Shown here: in pieces, positions 32,669 to 46,090 of the stretch | How the letters are laid out: each line of letters begins with the position of its first letter | Position numbering within the stretch: position 1 is the first letter of the stretch | From: Chlorokybus atmophyticus | Lineage: Eukaryota > Streptophyta > Chlorokybophyceae > Chlorokybales > Chlorokybaceae | Reading direction: 5' to 3' | Length of the DNA: 64,000 nucleotides | Assembly: GCA_009103225.1 (NCBI GenBank) | Contig: RHPI01001132.1 | Span: forward strand, 235,059-299,058 | Program-made: the position numbers and the translations under genes | Notes under the pieces: model-generated | Seen by the model: only the letters and a program-made list of their open reading frames with translations | What the model was told of the DNA's origin: nothing | The model's database searches: none

Positions 32669-35576
32669 TCAAAGGCGAGTCAACAGGAGCCCGCTCACGC
32701 AAGCACACACGCTCTCACACGCACGCAGGCGCAGACATGCACACATGCACGCATGCGGGCGTGCATGTCGACATGTCTGTCACACGCGTACGCACGCATG
32801 CATACACACCCACACCCACACGCACAACGATTGCCCCACTGCATGCTTAGAAAACATGACACAAATTCAACCCAACCCAATCCAACCCAACCTTCTCAGT
32901 TGCTCCTCGCATGAAGTACCGATACGCTCCTTGCCTCATGCTTCGTGCGGGTCGTGGAGCGACTCTTCCGGCACTCTCCTTCGGCAGGGTTGCGATCGAG
33001 CGCGGGGGCGGCCGCTTGCGCACCGAAAGCATCCCGTCCGCCATGCCCACCGCGAGAAGCGTGCTGTCGGGAGACAAACCCATCGACAAGATCGGCGCCG
33101 AGTAGCGCATCGCGTGCGTGACCTGTGGGTAAGAAGAATGTGTCAGCCGATGCGGGCAACTCACACGTGGGGTGCTTGGAAGTGCACACATGCACGTGTG
33201 CACGCATGAGCGCACGCTTGCAAACACACATGAGCGCGCACACGCACACATTTGCATGCACACATGCATATGTGCACACGCTCTCTGCGAAACTGCACGC
33301 ACATGCAAGCGTGCACGCACCTTGTAATGGTCAATATCATACACTTTGACATGTCCGTCCAGTGATGCAGACAGCATGCGCGGTGCAGCGCGCTCAAGCA
33401 CCGAGCTCGCGGTGTTGGGTGCGATGTGGACTTGTGTGATTGTCTTCTGATGGTGGCTGACTCTGCGCAGCAGCTTGCCCCCAACTACGTCCCATATTGA
33501 CAGGTAGTTCCCGCCTGCAGCCATCCAAAAAAATGACTTGTGCACTGTTGCATAGCCAATACGACAACACAACACGTACAAACACAAACACTCACACATG
33601 CGTGTGTGCGTGTGTCCGTCTGCGCATGCGCACACTCACACACTCACAAATATACTCCTAGGCGCAAGTGTGTGCACACGCGCGCGTGCGCAAGTGTACA
33701 CTATTGAGAGTGTACATGAGCACACATACGCACACGCTAGTCGTGTGCGCTTGTGTGCATACTCTCATGTACATTCTCAACAATGCACACTTGCGCACGC
33801 TCCCGTGTACGCACCCACATGCGCTTGCTCGTGTCCACGCACCTGCCGAGACAAGGAGTCCACCCGACGGGAAGAAGGCCACATCTTCGACAGGCTGCCC
33901 GTGCGGGAGCTCCAACACGGCCTTGGCCGAGCGCAGGTCCCACAGCTTCGCCGTGTGATCGTACGAGCCCGTGGCCCACACGTCCGCGTTGGTCGGGTGC
34001 GCGGCCCCGCTGCGGACGTAATCTGTGTGGCCTGTCATTCGCAACACCTGAACGCGAGATGTGAAGGTCGAATGTGGGTTTGCGTGCTTGTGATGAGTAC
34101 AAGACAGGACGTACCATGCTTTGGGCTGGCACGTCCCACCATCGCACGGTGGAGTCGTCTGAACCCGACAGTATGTGGACTTTGTCTGAACCATACCTGC
34201 ATGGCACTCGCGCTGTCTGTAATGCAATAGTTTACGCGAACAAAGGACCACCTACGCGCATGACCAGACGCATATATGGATGGACGAAGGGTCTGTAGCG
34301 TAAAGGAGGGTGGGTTACTGCTGGGGGAGTGGGTGTGCGCATACACACACTCAGTCAAAACACACACTCACTGCATGCGTGCGTGTGTGGGTGTGGGGTC
34401 AAGTTAGGTGGGCGTGTGCGCGCATAACCACGCTCACAGTAGTGTAAGTGCGTCCGCGTGTGTGAGTGACCGCTTACTGACTCCACACAGTTGCTTGGCC
34501 ACGCCAAGCACAACACCAACTCATACCTGGTCAAGTGCACCGGCCGATTGTGTCCTTTAAGCCTTCGCAGCACGTCTCGGCTGGCAACATCAAACACGGA
34601 CACGTCTCCCGTCTCCCCTCCGGCAACGAGGAGTTGCCCGTCCCCCCTGAACGACCCGCTGTACGCAATGTCATGGAAGCGCGCGATGGTACGCCTCACC
34701 TCGCGAGTGGACGCATCGAATATCCTCACCTGGATGAGAGAGTGTGTGTGTGTGTGTGTGTTAAGAAAGCATATGCGGGTTGGATTTGCACATGTGCAAG
34801 GTGGTGGAGCTTGTGCGCACCCGCGAGGAGGAAGTCACGGCAAAGTGGTGCGGCTCGACCGGGGAGAAGTCTATGTGCGTGACAGGCTTTTCCTGCATAA
34901 CAATGACAGATCAATCAACAACATTCCAGTGGCATCAAGTGTTGGTGACCAATCTTAAATAAATGCGATACGCTGATTGCTAAGAGAGACAGGCTAAGCA
35001 GCGCTCATGCATGCTTTCTCCTCACACGTTCATGCACACATGCACAGTAGCACTGAGACCATGGTGGGGAGCGACCAGCCTTATCCAATGCGTTGGGCAA
35101 TGTGTACTTACTACGTGACCTGTCAACACCATCATCATCTACAAGCCCAAAACCAGAAGCTGTTGAAGCTGGCAATAGGTCCAATACTTACTCTAGCGAC
35201 ACGTGTCCATGCACCTGATTTCTTGGCGACGTATTTTCACTGCTGATGCAGACTGCTTGCTTAATTGAGTGACACAATGACTGAAGCTCGAACAACATTG
35301 CTACTGTCTTACAGCATTTGGCATGCTTGCAGGCAGCAGTGCTAAAGTATCCACAGCGTGAGTGACATGCACCGATTGGCAGCAAACATTCACACAGCTT
35401 CCTTGTAATTGCTCAACACTTTCTTTTTATTGATTGTGAGTCACATCCAAGCACACACTGACTTGGTTGTGGGAGACAGGTGCTTTGAAGCTACGCCAAA
35501 ACTTGCCCTCGGCTGTCTCTCTGGCGCTGCTCGCAGGGTACTGCTTGATCCGCAGAGGCTTGTACTCCCCCGCCAT
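31782..35576 (-). CDS. UTP15: U3 snoRNP protein UTP15 (t-UTP/UTP-A subunit)
   Basis: Eleven exons: 35576-35463, 34892-34821, 34729-34527, 34196-34115, 34047-33843, 33514-33321, 33122-32892, 32601-32476, 32408-32302, 32176-32065 and 31904-31782; 522 residues (human 518). N-terminus MAGEYKPLRIKQYP then FWRSFKAPVSHNQ. WD40 blades follow: THIDFSPVEPHHFAVTSSSR, FHDIAYSGSFRGDGQLLVAG, HILSGSDDSTVRWWDVP, DVWATGSYDHTAKLWDLRS and HGQPVEDVAFFPSGGLLVSA. The C-terminal UTP15 helical domain has YRYFMRGA, LKAFRYGDALNAALRTGRVE, ELCARGGLRGAISGRDNTG and YARLLIGVSHLVLDIY. UTP15 binds nascent pre-rRNA in the t-UTP complex and links rDNA transcription to 18S processing. The first donor (CAA|GTCAGT) was chosen to match family spacing; CCT|GTCTCC would also keep frame. 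Exon 7's donor lies in a GTTGGG repeat. Confidence 0.95.
32613..32666. repeat. (CA)n microsatellite in a UTP15 intron
   Basis: About 27 uninterrupted CA units in the intron between exons 7 and 8. Confidence 0.95.
32867..32891 (-). repeat. TTGGG-type tract at a splice donor
   Basis: On the minus strand the intron after UTP15 exon 7 begins GTTGGGTTGGATTGGGTTGG, so the donor site is part of a G-rich repeat like those at 18710 and 57810. Confidence 0.8.
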
Positions 35577-35946
35577 GTACCCCCTTGCAGCTACCTACTA
35601 CACCGGTGAGCCATGCAAACCCAGGGCACAAGCTCATGAACAATTCCCCGCCGACACCGACGACCACACCGCCGCCGCCTCCAACACCGCCGCCGCCGCC
35701 GCCGCCGCCGCCGTGAGGCGGAATTCGTTGTCTACTCTGCGATATCCAACCCGCTGCGTAGGGCACGGCAGTGATATAACGTCTGCCTTGCAACACCAAC
35801 GGCGATATCAAATCGTGGTTGAAGCGGCGGCGGCGGTGGCGGCGGCGGCGGCGGTGCGGTTGTGGAGGAGTGTACGGGTGGGCGGCGCGGGTATGGGGGT
35901 GTGTCTCAAGGAGCTGTAGAAGGATTTTCTGTCAAACCTCAGCCCC
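35577..35946. promoter_or_regulatory. Shared divergent promoter, UTP15 / UTP5
   Basis: Only 370 bp separate the two start codons. Two triplet islands, (CCG)n at 35669-35713 and (CGG)n at 35824-35855, fill much of it. Co-regulation of two subunits of one complex is a reasonable inference but is not shown by the sequence. Confidence 0.6.
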
Positions 35947-38900
35947 ATGGCGGCTGCGCCGCCTCTGCGGGGAGTGCTGGCAGCTTTCAACCCTGAAGGC
36001 GACAGCTTTGCCCTCAGCACTGGCGACGGCAGAGTAAAGGTGTGTTTTGGTTTGTTGTACATAGCTTCCGTCGGCTTGCAACAATGACGTACACGTACAA
36101 TGGTGTGCAAGTAATTGTGTAGAAATGCACTTTGCTGAGCTGATTTCAGGCTGGAATCACAGTATTGATTGGTGTGCTGCCGCACCAGTGAGTGGCGCAT
36201 GCTGGACATGCTGCCTGTCTTCTTGACTGTATGTCTCAGTAGACAGCTGATTGGTGCTACTGCATGCAGCACGCTTTGCCAGATTTATTGTTGATAGAGT
36301 AGCTGCTCTTACTGTGTTAACTTCATTCTTAGCGACAGGCTTGCTTTCTCTTTGCTTTCTTCTTTCTTTCCTCTCGTCACTTCTCACGCAATCTGCCACT
36401 CCGTTGTCTCAAGTGAAGTCTGTCTTGTCTCGTGCTTTGCACATGCTCACCTTTCAAGCAACGCACAAAGAAAGCATGGCACACTTGCCAGTGACTAGGC
36501 ACTTGTGTGAGGTGATGTAGACTTGATGGTTCTACTCTTGCAGCTGCAACACACACTTGCTACTGACATGTTGTTTGTGCGTGTGTGTGCAGACTTGGGA
36601 TGTGGGCACGGGGCGGTTGGGCGGGCAGTTTTCAGATGTGGGGAGCACACCGGCGGGACCGTCTGATCGAACGCCGGACGCCGCCGCTGCGTCTAATGGA
36701 CACCTCACCGCGCAGTACACGGCGCTAGCGTGGGGGCCACGAGAGGCGCCGACCGGCTCCGCACAAAAGGTACGAGTAAAGGCCAGAGTTGTTGTGGTCA
36801 TCGTTGTGGTTGTATTGTACACTTGACTTGTATTCCGTTCATGCTGCATCCCTTACATCCACAATGTTGCATTCGTTACATTCATGCCAGCAATGTGGCC
36901 TTTGCAATGCATGTTTGCAAATTCGGTCTGGACGAGAGTCTACATCTGTATGATGAGGTTGCGTTTGGACGCATGCATGCGTGTGCGTGTATTCATGCAC
37001 TTGCGCGTGTGCGTGTGCGCGTGCGTGTCTAGCACTGGCGAGGCAGGTCACATGTTTACACATGTCCTCCTCGTATCATCAGGGCAAGCGTGCTGGCGTT
37101 GGAAAATCTCTAATTGTGGCGGGGTCCGGGTCTGGGGAGCTTGTGGCGTGGGATGCGGCGCTTGGGGAGCTGCGATGGCGCACGGTTGCCGCACACACTG
37201 GGTATGACTTCTCTAAATCACATGCTGTGTGTGTGCGCGCGCTCACATACATGCGCGCACTTGCATCAGCGCGTGGATGCGTGAGCGTGTTTTTGTTTGT
37301 GGGAGTTGGTTGTTGTGGTTTTGTATGTGTTTGCTTGCTTGTTGTCTGCAACTCATACACACGCGCACATGCGTGCAGTGCTGTGGCGTCCATCACTTTT
37401 GCCCCCGGCGGCGGCAGCATCTTTACTGCGGGTGCCGACGGGCAGGTGGCCGAGTGGGAGACGCGCAATGGGGAGCTGCTTGGCAAGCTGGACGCCGGTC
37501 AACACGCTCTGAGTGCAGTGGCCGTGTCACCTGGTGAGACACGACTTTGAAGCCACAACTCACCTGGACGGCGGTTGCAAGAGAGAGAAGTCTTTGTGGA
37601 GCTTCACTTGTTGAGTACTTACTTCTCATGGTGTGTAGATGGGAGCCGTTTGGTAGCCGGGAGTTCAAGTATCAAAGTGTTTGACCTCGCTAGCAAGCAG
37701 CGGTTGCGCAAGTTACCAGGCCACGCGGTAGGGACGCACGCACACGCATATGTTCACACATGCACACATGGGTGCGCACACACACGCTTATACACACTTG
37801 CACGCGCACACAGGTATGCACACACATGCAGACATGCATGGTCTCATTACATGCGCGTGTTGCAGGCGCCGGTATCGGCGCTGGCATTTGCTGGTAATGG
37901 CCGTTTTGTGCTGTCGGCAAGTTCGGGCGAGAGCACCGTGGCCATGTGGGACACGGAAGGCCGCAAGAAGGCCGGCGCGACCACCGTGCTGAACCTCCCT
38001 CACCCCGCCGTGCAGCTGGCCGGCCTGGACTACAAGGGCGGGTTTGCCGTGTTGGCTCTCACAGAACAAGGAGCTGGCTTTGTGTGGCGATGCGATGACT
38101 CGGGTCGGTGCCTCAATGATGAGCCCTTCCAAGTCAGGTAAGGCAATTAAAATCAGAGACACATGCACAGAGAGACACGCGCGCACACACAGGCGCACAC
38201 ACGTACATGCATATGTATGCGCATATGCACGCGCGCACACATGCGCGCGCATGCATATACAGATGCGAGTCATTGCCTTGTTGGCTTACTGGTAGCTGTG
38301 TGCACCAGTGTTGGCAGCAGCAAGAAGGGGAAGGCAACCACTGAGATGTTGTTGGCGGCACGACCCATTGCGGGGACTGCCGGGGAGTCGGGCGATGTGG
38401 ACTTGATGGTTGTGCGCGGCGTCACGGCAAAGCCACATTTTGAGCGCGTAACAGTCGGTGAGCCCGGCAGCAAGGCAGTGTTGCCACCAATCAGCAAAGG
38501 CGTGTTGCTCTCGTCGCCCTATGTTGCTCAGCCGCAAGCAACCACATCGGGAGCAAACGGACTCGTGGCCGTGCTCGGAGCCGATAACGCTGCGGAAGCC
38601 ACATTACTGCGTCCTGCATTAAACCCAACAACAACATCTTCAGCATCACAAAACTCATCCAAGGTACACGCAAGACATGACCAGTGTTGGGTAATATGTG
38701 CATGTGGGCCCAACGCATGTTGGGTTGTTGCTCACCAACGCGTGGTGTGCAGAGGAGTAAGCGCGGGCGAGAAGTAGAAGTAGGAGAACAGCCCGAGGTT
38801 GCCGTTGAACCAGAGAATGGCGTGTTGGATGTTGTGGGTGCAGAGTCGATGGAGGAAGAGGAGTTGGATAATGATGGTGAGATTGAGGAAGAGGGCGCCC

Positions 38901-40130
38901 CGAGGAGAAGCGAGCTCACGCTCGGCCAAAGGCTGGAGGAACTCGCTATAAGAGAACCTCGCGGGAATGGCGAGAGACAGGCGCCGCCACGTGCTGACTC
39001 CATTTTGGTTCGTGTTTGTCGTTGTTGTGTGTGTCACACGTTGCAGCCCTGTGTGTTGGAGCTCCATTTGATGCACTGATAAAGCAATACACCAGCATTG
39101 ACATCCCCCTGTGCTCCTGTACAGGTCTTACTACGCCAAGCACTGCATGCAAATGACAAGATGCAAATTGAAAAGTGCCTTGAGCAGAGCGATGAGACGG
39201 TAGGCACATTGCTATGTGATAATGTTGTTGTCGCTGTTGTTGCTGTTGTTGTCATTGTGCTGGTGGCTGTGATTGTTGTGGCATGTAATATTGAGGGTCA
39301 CGGAGATTTATACTGAGTGTGGTACATATGTAGATCATCAACAATACTCTTCGGGAGTTGCAACCGGCAGAGGCAGCACGGTTTCTCTCCGTAGCCGTTG
39401 AGAAGTTCCATTCGCGGCCGAACCGCGGAGCTGAGCTGTGCCCGTGGGTCCGCGCGGCTGTCCTCCTCCACGCGCCGTACCTGATGTCCGCTCCCGACGC
39501 ACAACGCACACTCACAGACCTCTTCGCTATCATTGACGCACGCGTGAAGGTGTACAAGCCACTGTTGGCTCTCTCTGGACGTCTGGACCTGCTCATGGCA
39601 CAGGTACATTGAGCAATACGCATGCACACGCGCACAACGCACGCTGATGTCTGAAACCTTGCACCCTGCATGTTGGTAGTTACGTAGTCAGGGATATTCA
39701 TATAGTGCCATAACACTGAGCATACTCAACATACTCTAGTGAATTTGTACGTCTGTTGTCCATTTAAGTAGTCATTGAGGGTCATTGTTAATGTTTTGAG
39801 ACATGTATCCATGTTGATGTCAGCATTCACATGGTGGTTACGGTCTACTGCATTGATGGCACATCACGTTGTGCTCACGATAGCGCATTCTTGTAGATAC
39901 GACTGAGGAGAAGCAGCGGGCAGCCGGACGCCATGCGGCGCGCAGACGTGAGCGCGGCGTACGTGTATGAAGAGTCGGACGACGAGGCGGTTGCAGTGGA
40001 GGATGTGGCGGGGGCGGATGAAGACGGCGCCAGTGACGGGGAACAGATGGAGGATGAGGGGTGGGAGACAGATGAAGAGGGTGGGGAGGAGGATGGTGGA
40101 GAGGAGGCTTCTGAGGACGAAGAAGAGTAG
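35947..40130 (+). CDS. UTP5: U3 snoRNP protein UTP5/WDR43 (t-UTP/UTP-A subunit)
   Basis: Eleven exons: 35947-36039, 36593-36769, 37083-37201, 37379-37533, 37639-37727, 37866-38137, 38309-38663, 38753-39007, 39125-39199, 39334-39603 and 39897-40130; 697 residues. WD40 blades appear as AFNPEGDSFALSTGDGRVK, SLIVAGSGSGELVAWDAALG, SIFTAGADGQVAEWETRNGE, RLVAGSSSIKVFDLASKQ and RFVLSASSGESTVAMWDT. A charged linker leads to a UTP12 domain (about 500-620): VLLRQALHANDKMQIEKCLE, then LCPWVRAAVLLHAPYL and ARVKVYKPLLALSGRLDLL. The tail is very acidic (AYVYEESDDEAVAVED onward), as in human WDR43. It works with UTP15 in early 18S rRNA processing in the nucleolus. The acceptor of exon 7 lies among three in-frame AG sites (38308, 38317 and 38320), so a few residues there may vary. 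Confidence 0.95.
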
Positions 40131-42300
40131 TACTATGATATGCCACCATCGTCATGTCAAGTCGTTAGCACTGAAGGTGGTTGTTGAAAACGTTCGTGTT
40201 TGTTGTTAGACATCACGCGTCACACACCAGGTTGGTTTGGTGACCAGTCAACAAGTGTCTCGTTGACTGGTCTTGCTGAATGTTGGCTTACCGGCCGACA
40301 TTGCCATGATGGCTTCCTTACAAGTGCTACATTTTTGGTGCACATGGATGGTTACTGGTTGGGTATGATACCAGCTCCTGTCTCATTTTGTTCAGTGGAA
40401 CCAGAAACCGCATGCGCAATACTATGCTGGGATGAGACCATCATGTTTGCAAACCGTTCCATTCGGAGTTTCAACTCTTGTACATCTACAGCTGTGTAGA
40501 GCGTGACGAATCCAAGGTTTGTAACACTGTGCTGGTTGATTGATTTGCTGATTGCGGTGTCGTTGTGTTGTACGTGTCCGCTACACGCCTCAAATGAGTC
40601 TGTGTCCTTCATGATCCATGATTGTCGTGTATTGATTACCATTCTCGTTGTGGATGACAAACTCTCACGGTAGACGTCTGCAATGGGTGCTAGTGCCTTA
40701 ACAGCTCTAGTCAACCATTGCAAAGTTGTTGAGAGACTTGTGATGTATGCTGCTGCGATGACCCAGGGCTTAGGTGGGGTCTTGTGCAATATTCATGTCA
40801 TGTACAAATGTGGCAATTTCTCAAACTGTCTAAACGCCAAATGCATGTTGAAATCGCTGTGTCATGGTATGATGATGTCAAACTTATTGCGGAGGGTGTA
40901 ACATGTTGGTGCTGCACTGTTAACTAGCATGTAAGTGGGATTGAGCAATTGCAATGGTTTTACATATAATTGTCATAGATGTAGTGTTTGCACACAATCG
41001 GAAAGACTCTCACGCATTCATCCACTTGGGTTAGCACAAATAGTTGCAAGCAAATATGCAATGTGTACAGCTCCCTACCTATAATTTCAAAAATGCGGTT
41101 GTGTGCTCGTGTTGAGGTGTGGCAGTTTGACTCCGTGTTCATCTATATTTCCATAAATGATGGTTACCCAGGCTTGCAACACGTCTTGCAAACCTAATTT
41201 GCGTAGGTGTTTGTCAGCAAACATTCCAACTATTAGTAACAAGCTTTACTTTCGGCTACATTGTATGCTATGTCTGGTATGATCGAAATTCGGATGAAAT
41301 GACACATGCTAACAATGCGGAAGTGGCAGCAGACGCAATAATGCTGTATCAGTCACATGTGGTAAATCTCCAGGCACATAGTTAAAATATGTGCCCAAAC
41401 ACTGACAATAAGTGAGAATGCATTCATTATATTGTACTACCGTACCTTTCGTGTTAGACAATATTTAAAGAATTGCTTAGCGCTCTCTCCAAGCTTTTGA
41501 TGCAGCGCCACACCGCTCTGAGTGTTCGCCCGCCATTTCATGGCTGCCGAAACACCGGCAGCAGGTGCTCTTTTAACTCGTCCATGTGAATACTCGCTGA
41601 AGTGGGATGTTATCTACAGCCGTGCTTTCAAAACCGGTAGCGCACAAATACTCTTAACGCTCCTATTGGTTGCTATCTGCTGTGAAAGGCCAAGGATTTG
41701 GATAGTATCATTCCTATATTATAATTCGCTAGCAGTGTGCCGAAGCGATTCGTAACTCGACTAGTGTCCTTGTTTGCAATAAGAACAACATGCGAGTGAG
41801 GTTACATTATGGTGCGTGTAATCTATCGCGTCATAAGTGTCTGCTTTGGGGCAATTTTATAAATACAAAAATCTTCTAGGATGACATGCACGTTATAAAC
41901 AACTGCGAAAGGTGGGTATACTTATAAGACCTTGATTATAATTGTTAATTCTTACAAGCAAAAGCTATTGGTGTGTATGCAAAAGTTTTTTAAGTATAGT
42001 ACTTCATTTCATACATTGCAATTTGCTGATACATATCTTGCATTAATGATGCAAGCTTATCAAGCTGTGTATACTCGAGTGTCTATTAGCGACTTGAACT
42101 CGAGTATAATTAATTGCGCCGCACGGTTACTTGATATCAATTGTAGGGTTGTATCAATAATCGTGCGGATAATCATTTACTTATGTATCAAATAACATAA
42201 TGGCTTGTTTCATAGCATAACAATAGTGTCCATTGCTGTGATTATTATGAACGAAATAGTACAAGGGTTGATGTCACTGAGGGCAAAAATAAATAAATAA

Positions 42301-42303
<3 letters not shown>

Positions 42304-42339
<36 letters not shown>
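42304..42339. repeat. (AT)18 microsatellite
   Basis: Eighteen AT units in the gene-poor region. Confidence 0.95.
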
Positions 42340-42343
<4 letters not shown>

Positions 42344-43140
42344 CAAGTGCACAACTAGTTTGTCATCAGACACAAACGGAGCATTCCGATGCACTTTGGA
42401 ATGAACATTCATGACACTGTCATTGCATTCTGTATACATGCTCATTGGCAGTGTCATCGTTTTGCATGTCTGGCTTAAATACAGCAGTTGCAACCGATAA
42501 GAACTTCTTGCGCATGTAGCCTATCTGAGGTGACGTGTCATGTTAGCAGCGGGAGGCAATTTACGGCTCTGCAATCCACCAAAATTGGTAAGTTATCGTG
42601 AGGTTATTGAATTGACACTAAAAATCAATAGCAATGTGAAAACTGCAGCTGCAACTATGAACATGCGAATGAAATAGTGGCGGATATGTCTTGTTTAAAT
42701 GGAATCATCCATAATGACATTTTGTTTAGCCCAGGAGCAGAGTCTCGTAGTATTCGACTCTACTCATCATTTTGCCAAGGAAAGGCGCCTCAACAAGAAG
42801 ACCCAATGATGGTGTTCATAGTCAACCACATTGTAGCTTGCAAATTGAGGCAACTGCAAGTCGAGGATGTGCAGACCGCGCTTAGGGGTGTGGTGTTATT
42901 GGGCTAGTCAGGGAGCGGCTAGGCTTGCCGAGCACAGCTCCCTGCTTGCTACATAGCTCCACACGCAGTTAGCATTGGATGACTACACAAGTTTGAACAT
43001 GATATCGATGGTAAAACAATACTAGTGTTGTTGAATATGGTATAATGATAGCAAATCACCGTTTACCATTAACATGGTAAACGATGAGTCGCTGTCACCA
43101 GAAATCACATGCGGCTAATTAGCTAGTTACACAACAATAA

Positions 43141-43862
43141 ATGATGCGATGCAATGTGATTGAGGATTGAAGTGACATGCTCGTGCTTACCACCCGTCAT
43201 TATCATGATGGATTGAATTCAGGCTAACGCAAACTCGTATTATATTGCAGGCCGCGACTATCGCAACATCCGCAAAGTGGCGTACATTGCCTTCACTGCT
43301 GTAGCCCTCATACAATCGTCATTGATTTTCACTACAATCAGTGGGCTCAATATGGTTTTAATGTCGCGAGACGCTTGATCCAACTCGCCGACAGTGTAAC
43401 ATTGGCGCATTAATCAATAGGCTACGTTAGCAAAAGTCGCCGTGTGCATATGGGGAGCCACACGCCATTTATCCATGTCGCATAACTACGGTATGGCAAT
43501 CTGGCGCGGGAGTTAACATTAACAGTTTGTAAATCAACGTTATCATCAACATCATGTTAATTTACTATCAACATCATTACCTGCAGGCCACAATGAGTGA
43601 TGCGATGCAATGTGATGGAGGATGGAAAATGACATGCATGCAATGAGCAAATGCTCGTGGTTGACGCCCATCATCATGCATGATGGGTTTAAAGTCATAC
43701 TGACGCATTGCGATTGCGGCAATCGCAGTCGCAAGTGAGAGATTGCAAGCTGCGGCTGTCATGTCACCGGTACCCGCGGCGTGGCACACATCGCCTTCAC
43801 CGCCGTATTGCGGTCTCAATGTTGCCAGACGCTTGATATATAGCTAATTATCTCGCCGATGG
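43141..43862. repeat. Degraded direct duplication
   Basis: Segments 43141-43395 and 43597-43862 share gatgcgatgcaatgtgat, then tgacatg, ctcgtg, catgatgg, later tggc.acat.gccttcac.gc and finally agacgcttgat, with many substitutions and indels between. The first copy has an open stretch (from 43251) reading GRDYRNIRKVAYIAFTAVAL that is disrupted in the second. Confidence 0.65.
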
Positions 43863-46090
43863 TCTGACGCGCGAGCTGTGGGACCTCGTTCAGCCCTAGG
43901 AAAGGCTCGCTCTGCTGGAAGCTTTACTGTCGGTGCTAATGGCAAATTACCATAAACATCGAGTTCAACTGTTCGCAAGACTTTGACAATAGTTGATGGA
44001 CTTTATAACATGAACTTGATTATCAATAATTGCAACGACCATATGTTAATAATATAGGGATGCTAATAGCCGCCTAAAAATGTCACATTATATGCTATTG
44101 TAAAGGTTATGAATGACACAAGCGGATGCACAATGATATAAGAAGCACAAAGGTGACGACAAAGACAAACATTTACCATGCGTGTGAGTTGTCTCAGATC
44201 ATTAATTGCGCATCAAATATGCATGATTGTGGGTTGGTTGTGTCGCATGTGCTATAATATTCATCATACAATATAGTTGTACTATATATATTGCTGTGCA
44301 ACACATTACTGATGTTGATGGCATGCTTGTTGTATGGCGTCATATATGAGACACGATTTTGATCGTCATGTTTTCTTCGAGTGGTTTTTAGCTCTGCCCC
44401 TATGTGCAAGGATAACGAACCAATTAACTGCTACATGCAACTTGGTTGAAACATCATGCCCTTCTTTAATATAGCGATCAACGCAGTAGCTGCAAACCGT
44501 ACGCAAGCTTAAACATCATGCATTTTTCATTGGCGGAGCAGGTGGGAGGAATGCATGGTGTTCAGCGCAAATGTTTGTGTTTCAAATCAATTAAATCAAA
44601 CTTAGCAGATGGGAGTATGCAATACAATCACATTCTTTGAAGTCCATGTGCAGCACTGCGTCAACCTTTAACTTCATCAAACAACCATGAGACCGTATTA
44701 CGCTGAGACGTTTTTGCACAGCAAGTCGAGAAACATGCGCACAAACGTGATGCTGTATAATTGTAAGATAAGTTGTTCAGCATATGTGCACATGAATTCC
44801 CGCAGGCATTCCTCATTTTGCGAATCTGCTTATGTCTCAGAGCATGCGTGACTTCATCGCGGAGCCATGAGTAAGAGACTTGCCTTTTTATTACATGCTA
44901 AACTTTAATATATAATCGTTGAAGTTCAACATTTTATATGTACTCTTTGATACTAAATGCGCTTGGAGTATGTATACATGTAGTTAGCAATGATCATGAT
45001 ATTTATATTCATGTACATAACGAATCTAGCAATTGTCATCGGATGTTGTATCTCCCTCCCCTCCATTTCGCACTCTCTCGCAGATCGGATGTAGCGGATT
45101 CCCATTCATAAATGCAAGCATCAAACATTATCCAAGTCATGTGCTGCTTGAGCAATCGTCCATTCTTGACAATTTGCAACTTGCGAGCTGGCGGGAATTT
45201 GTGAACTGTAAAGTAAAGTTCAAGAGTCCTGACTGCCGACGGCAACCACCATGAGGACGACCAGCGCATGGCCCACCACCGCAACAAGGGTGATGATGTC
45301 ATCAATGACGCATCACACGCGTCGGCGTCCTGTACCGTACCAACAACACGGCACGACGCAACCCAACGCCGATCGACAATGCGATGCGGCGATTGAGGGC
45401 AATACAATGCAACGACGCATGGCAGTTAACCTCTCCCGCTGACCCGTGTTGAGCGCTAACCGAGACTCGGATCGGTTCGGAGTAGAGCCTTTTCAAGCAG
45501 CCGCCAGCCTGTCATAAAATAATATCGAGCCTCCATGCTCGATATTATAAACAAGGCAGTTACTCACCTGTTAACTGGGAACCAGTTAACTGGGTCCACG
45601 CAAGGGCTGCAATCCCATTTCTGCGCGTTGAGATTGTCTGGAATTAAACATGGGACGCAAGCAAACTGTTTCAACGCACGTAGGATTGCCTGTCTTGTTT
45701 CGGGGATAGCAATAGAAGCCATGTGCAGAGTTTGAATACTGGCATGGACAGAGGCTTTTGGGGTTTTGTAAATGGCCACTGGCAAGAATGCCAGTAACAG
45801 CAAAATTGGCATACGCGGCGGTGAAGGCAGGGGCGGCGGCAGCGGTGGCGGCGGCGGTGGTCTGGGCGGTGACTTTCGCGTTCAGCTCGTCGTTTGGCGT
45901 CGCTGTCTGTTGTGGCCGGGCTCTTGCTGGATGCCGGTTCTGACGCTTTTAAGCGAGAGGTTGGTCTGGAAGGGGGCAGGCGGTCCGCTGGTCGCCAGCT
46001 GTCGTTAAGCCTGGGCACCAAACCGTCGTTAGGCTGGAGGTGCTTGTCGTTGAGCTGTTTGTCCTTGGCCTGGCGGCTCTGTGGGCTCCG

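Larger units (their letters stand above)
40131..46090. other. Gene-poor, AT-richer region
   Basis: About 6 kb without a convincing gene. Contents: a minus-strand open stretch 40789-40352 (145 codons, no ATG near its start, no recognised domain); a plus-strand stretch 42686-42907; an (AT)18 tract (42304-42339); perfect inverted repeats at 42070-42108, 43060-43083 and 45519-45548; and a degraded direct duplication (43141-43395 and 43597-43862). From about 45800 it turns GC-rich with a (CGG)n run (45832-45859), probably the promoter of the next gene. Old mobile-element remains are likely but unproven. Confidence 0.5.
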
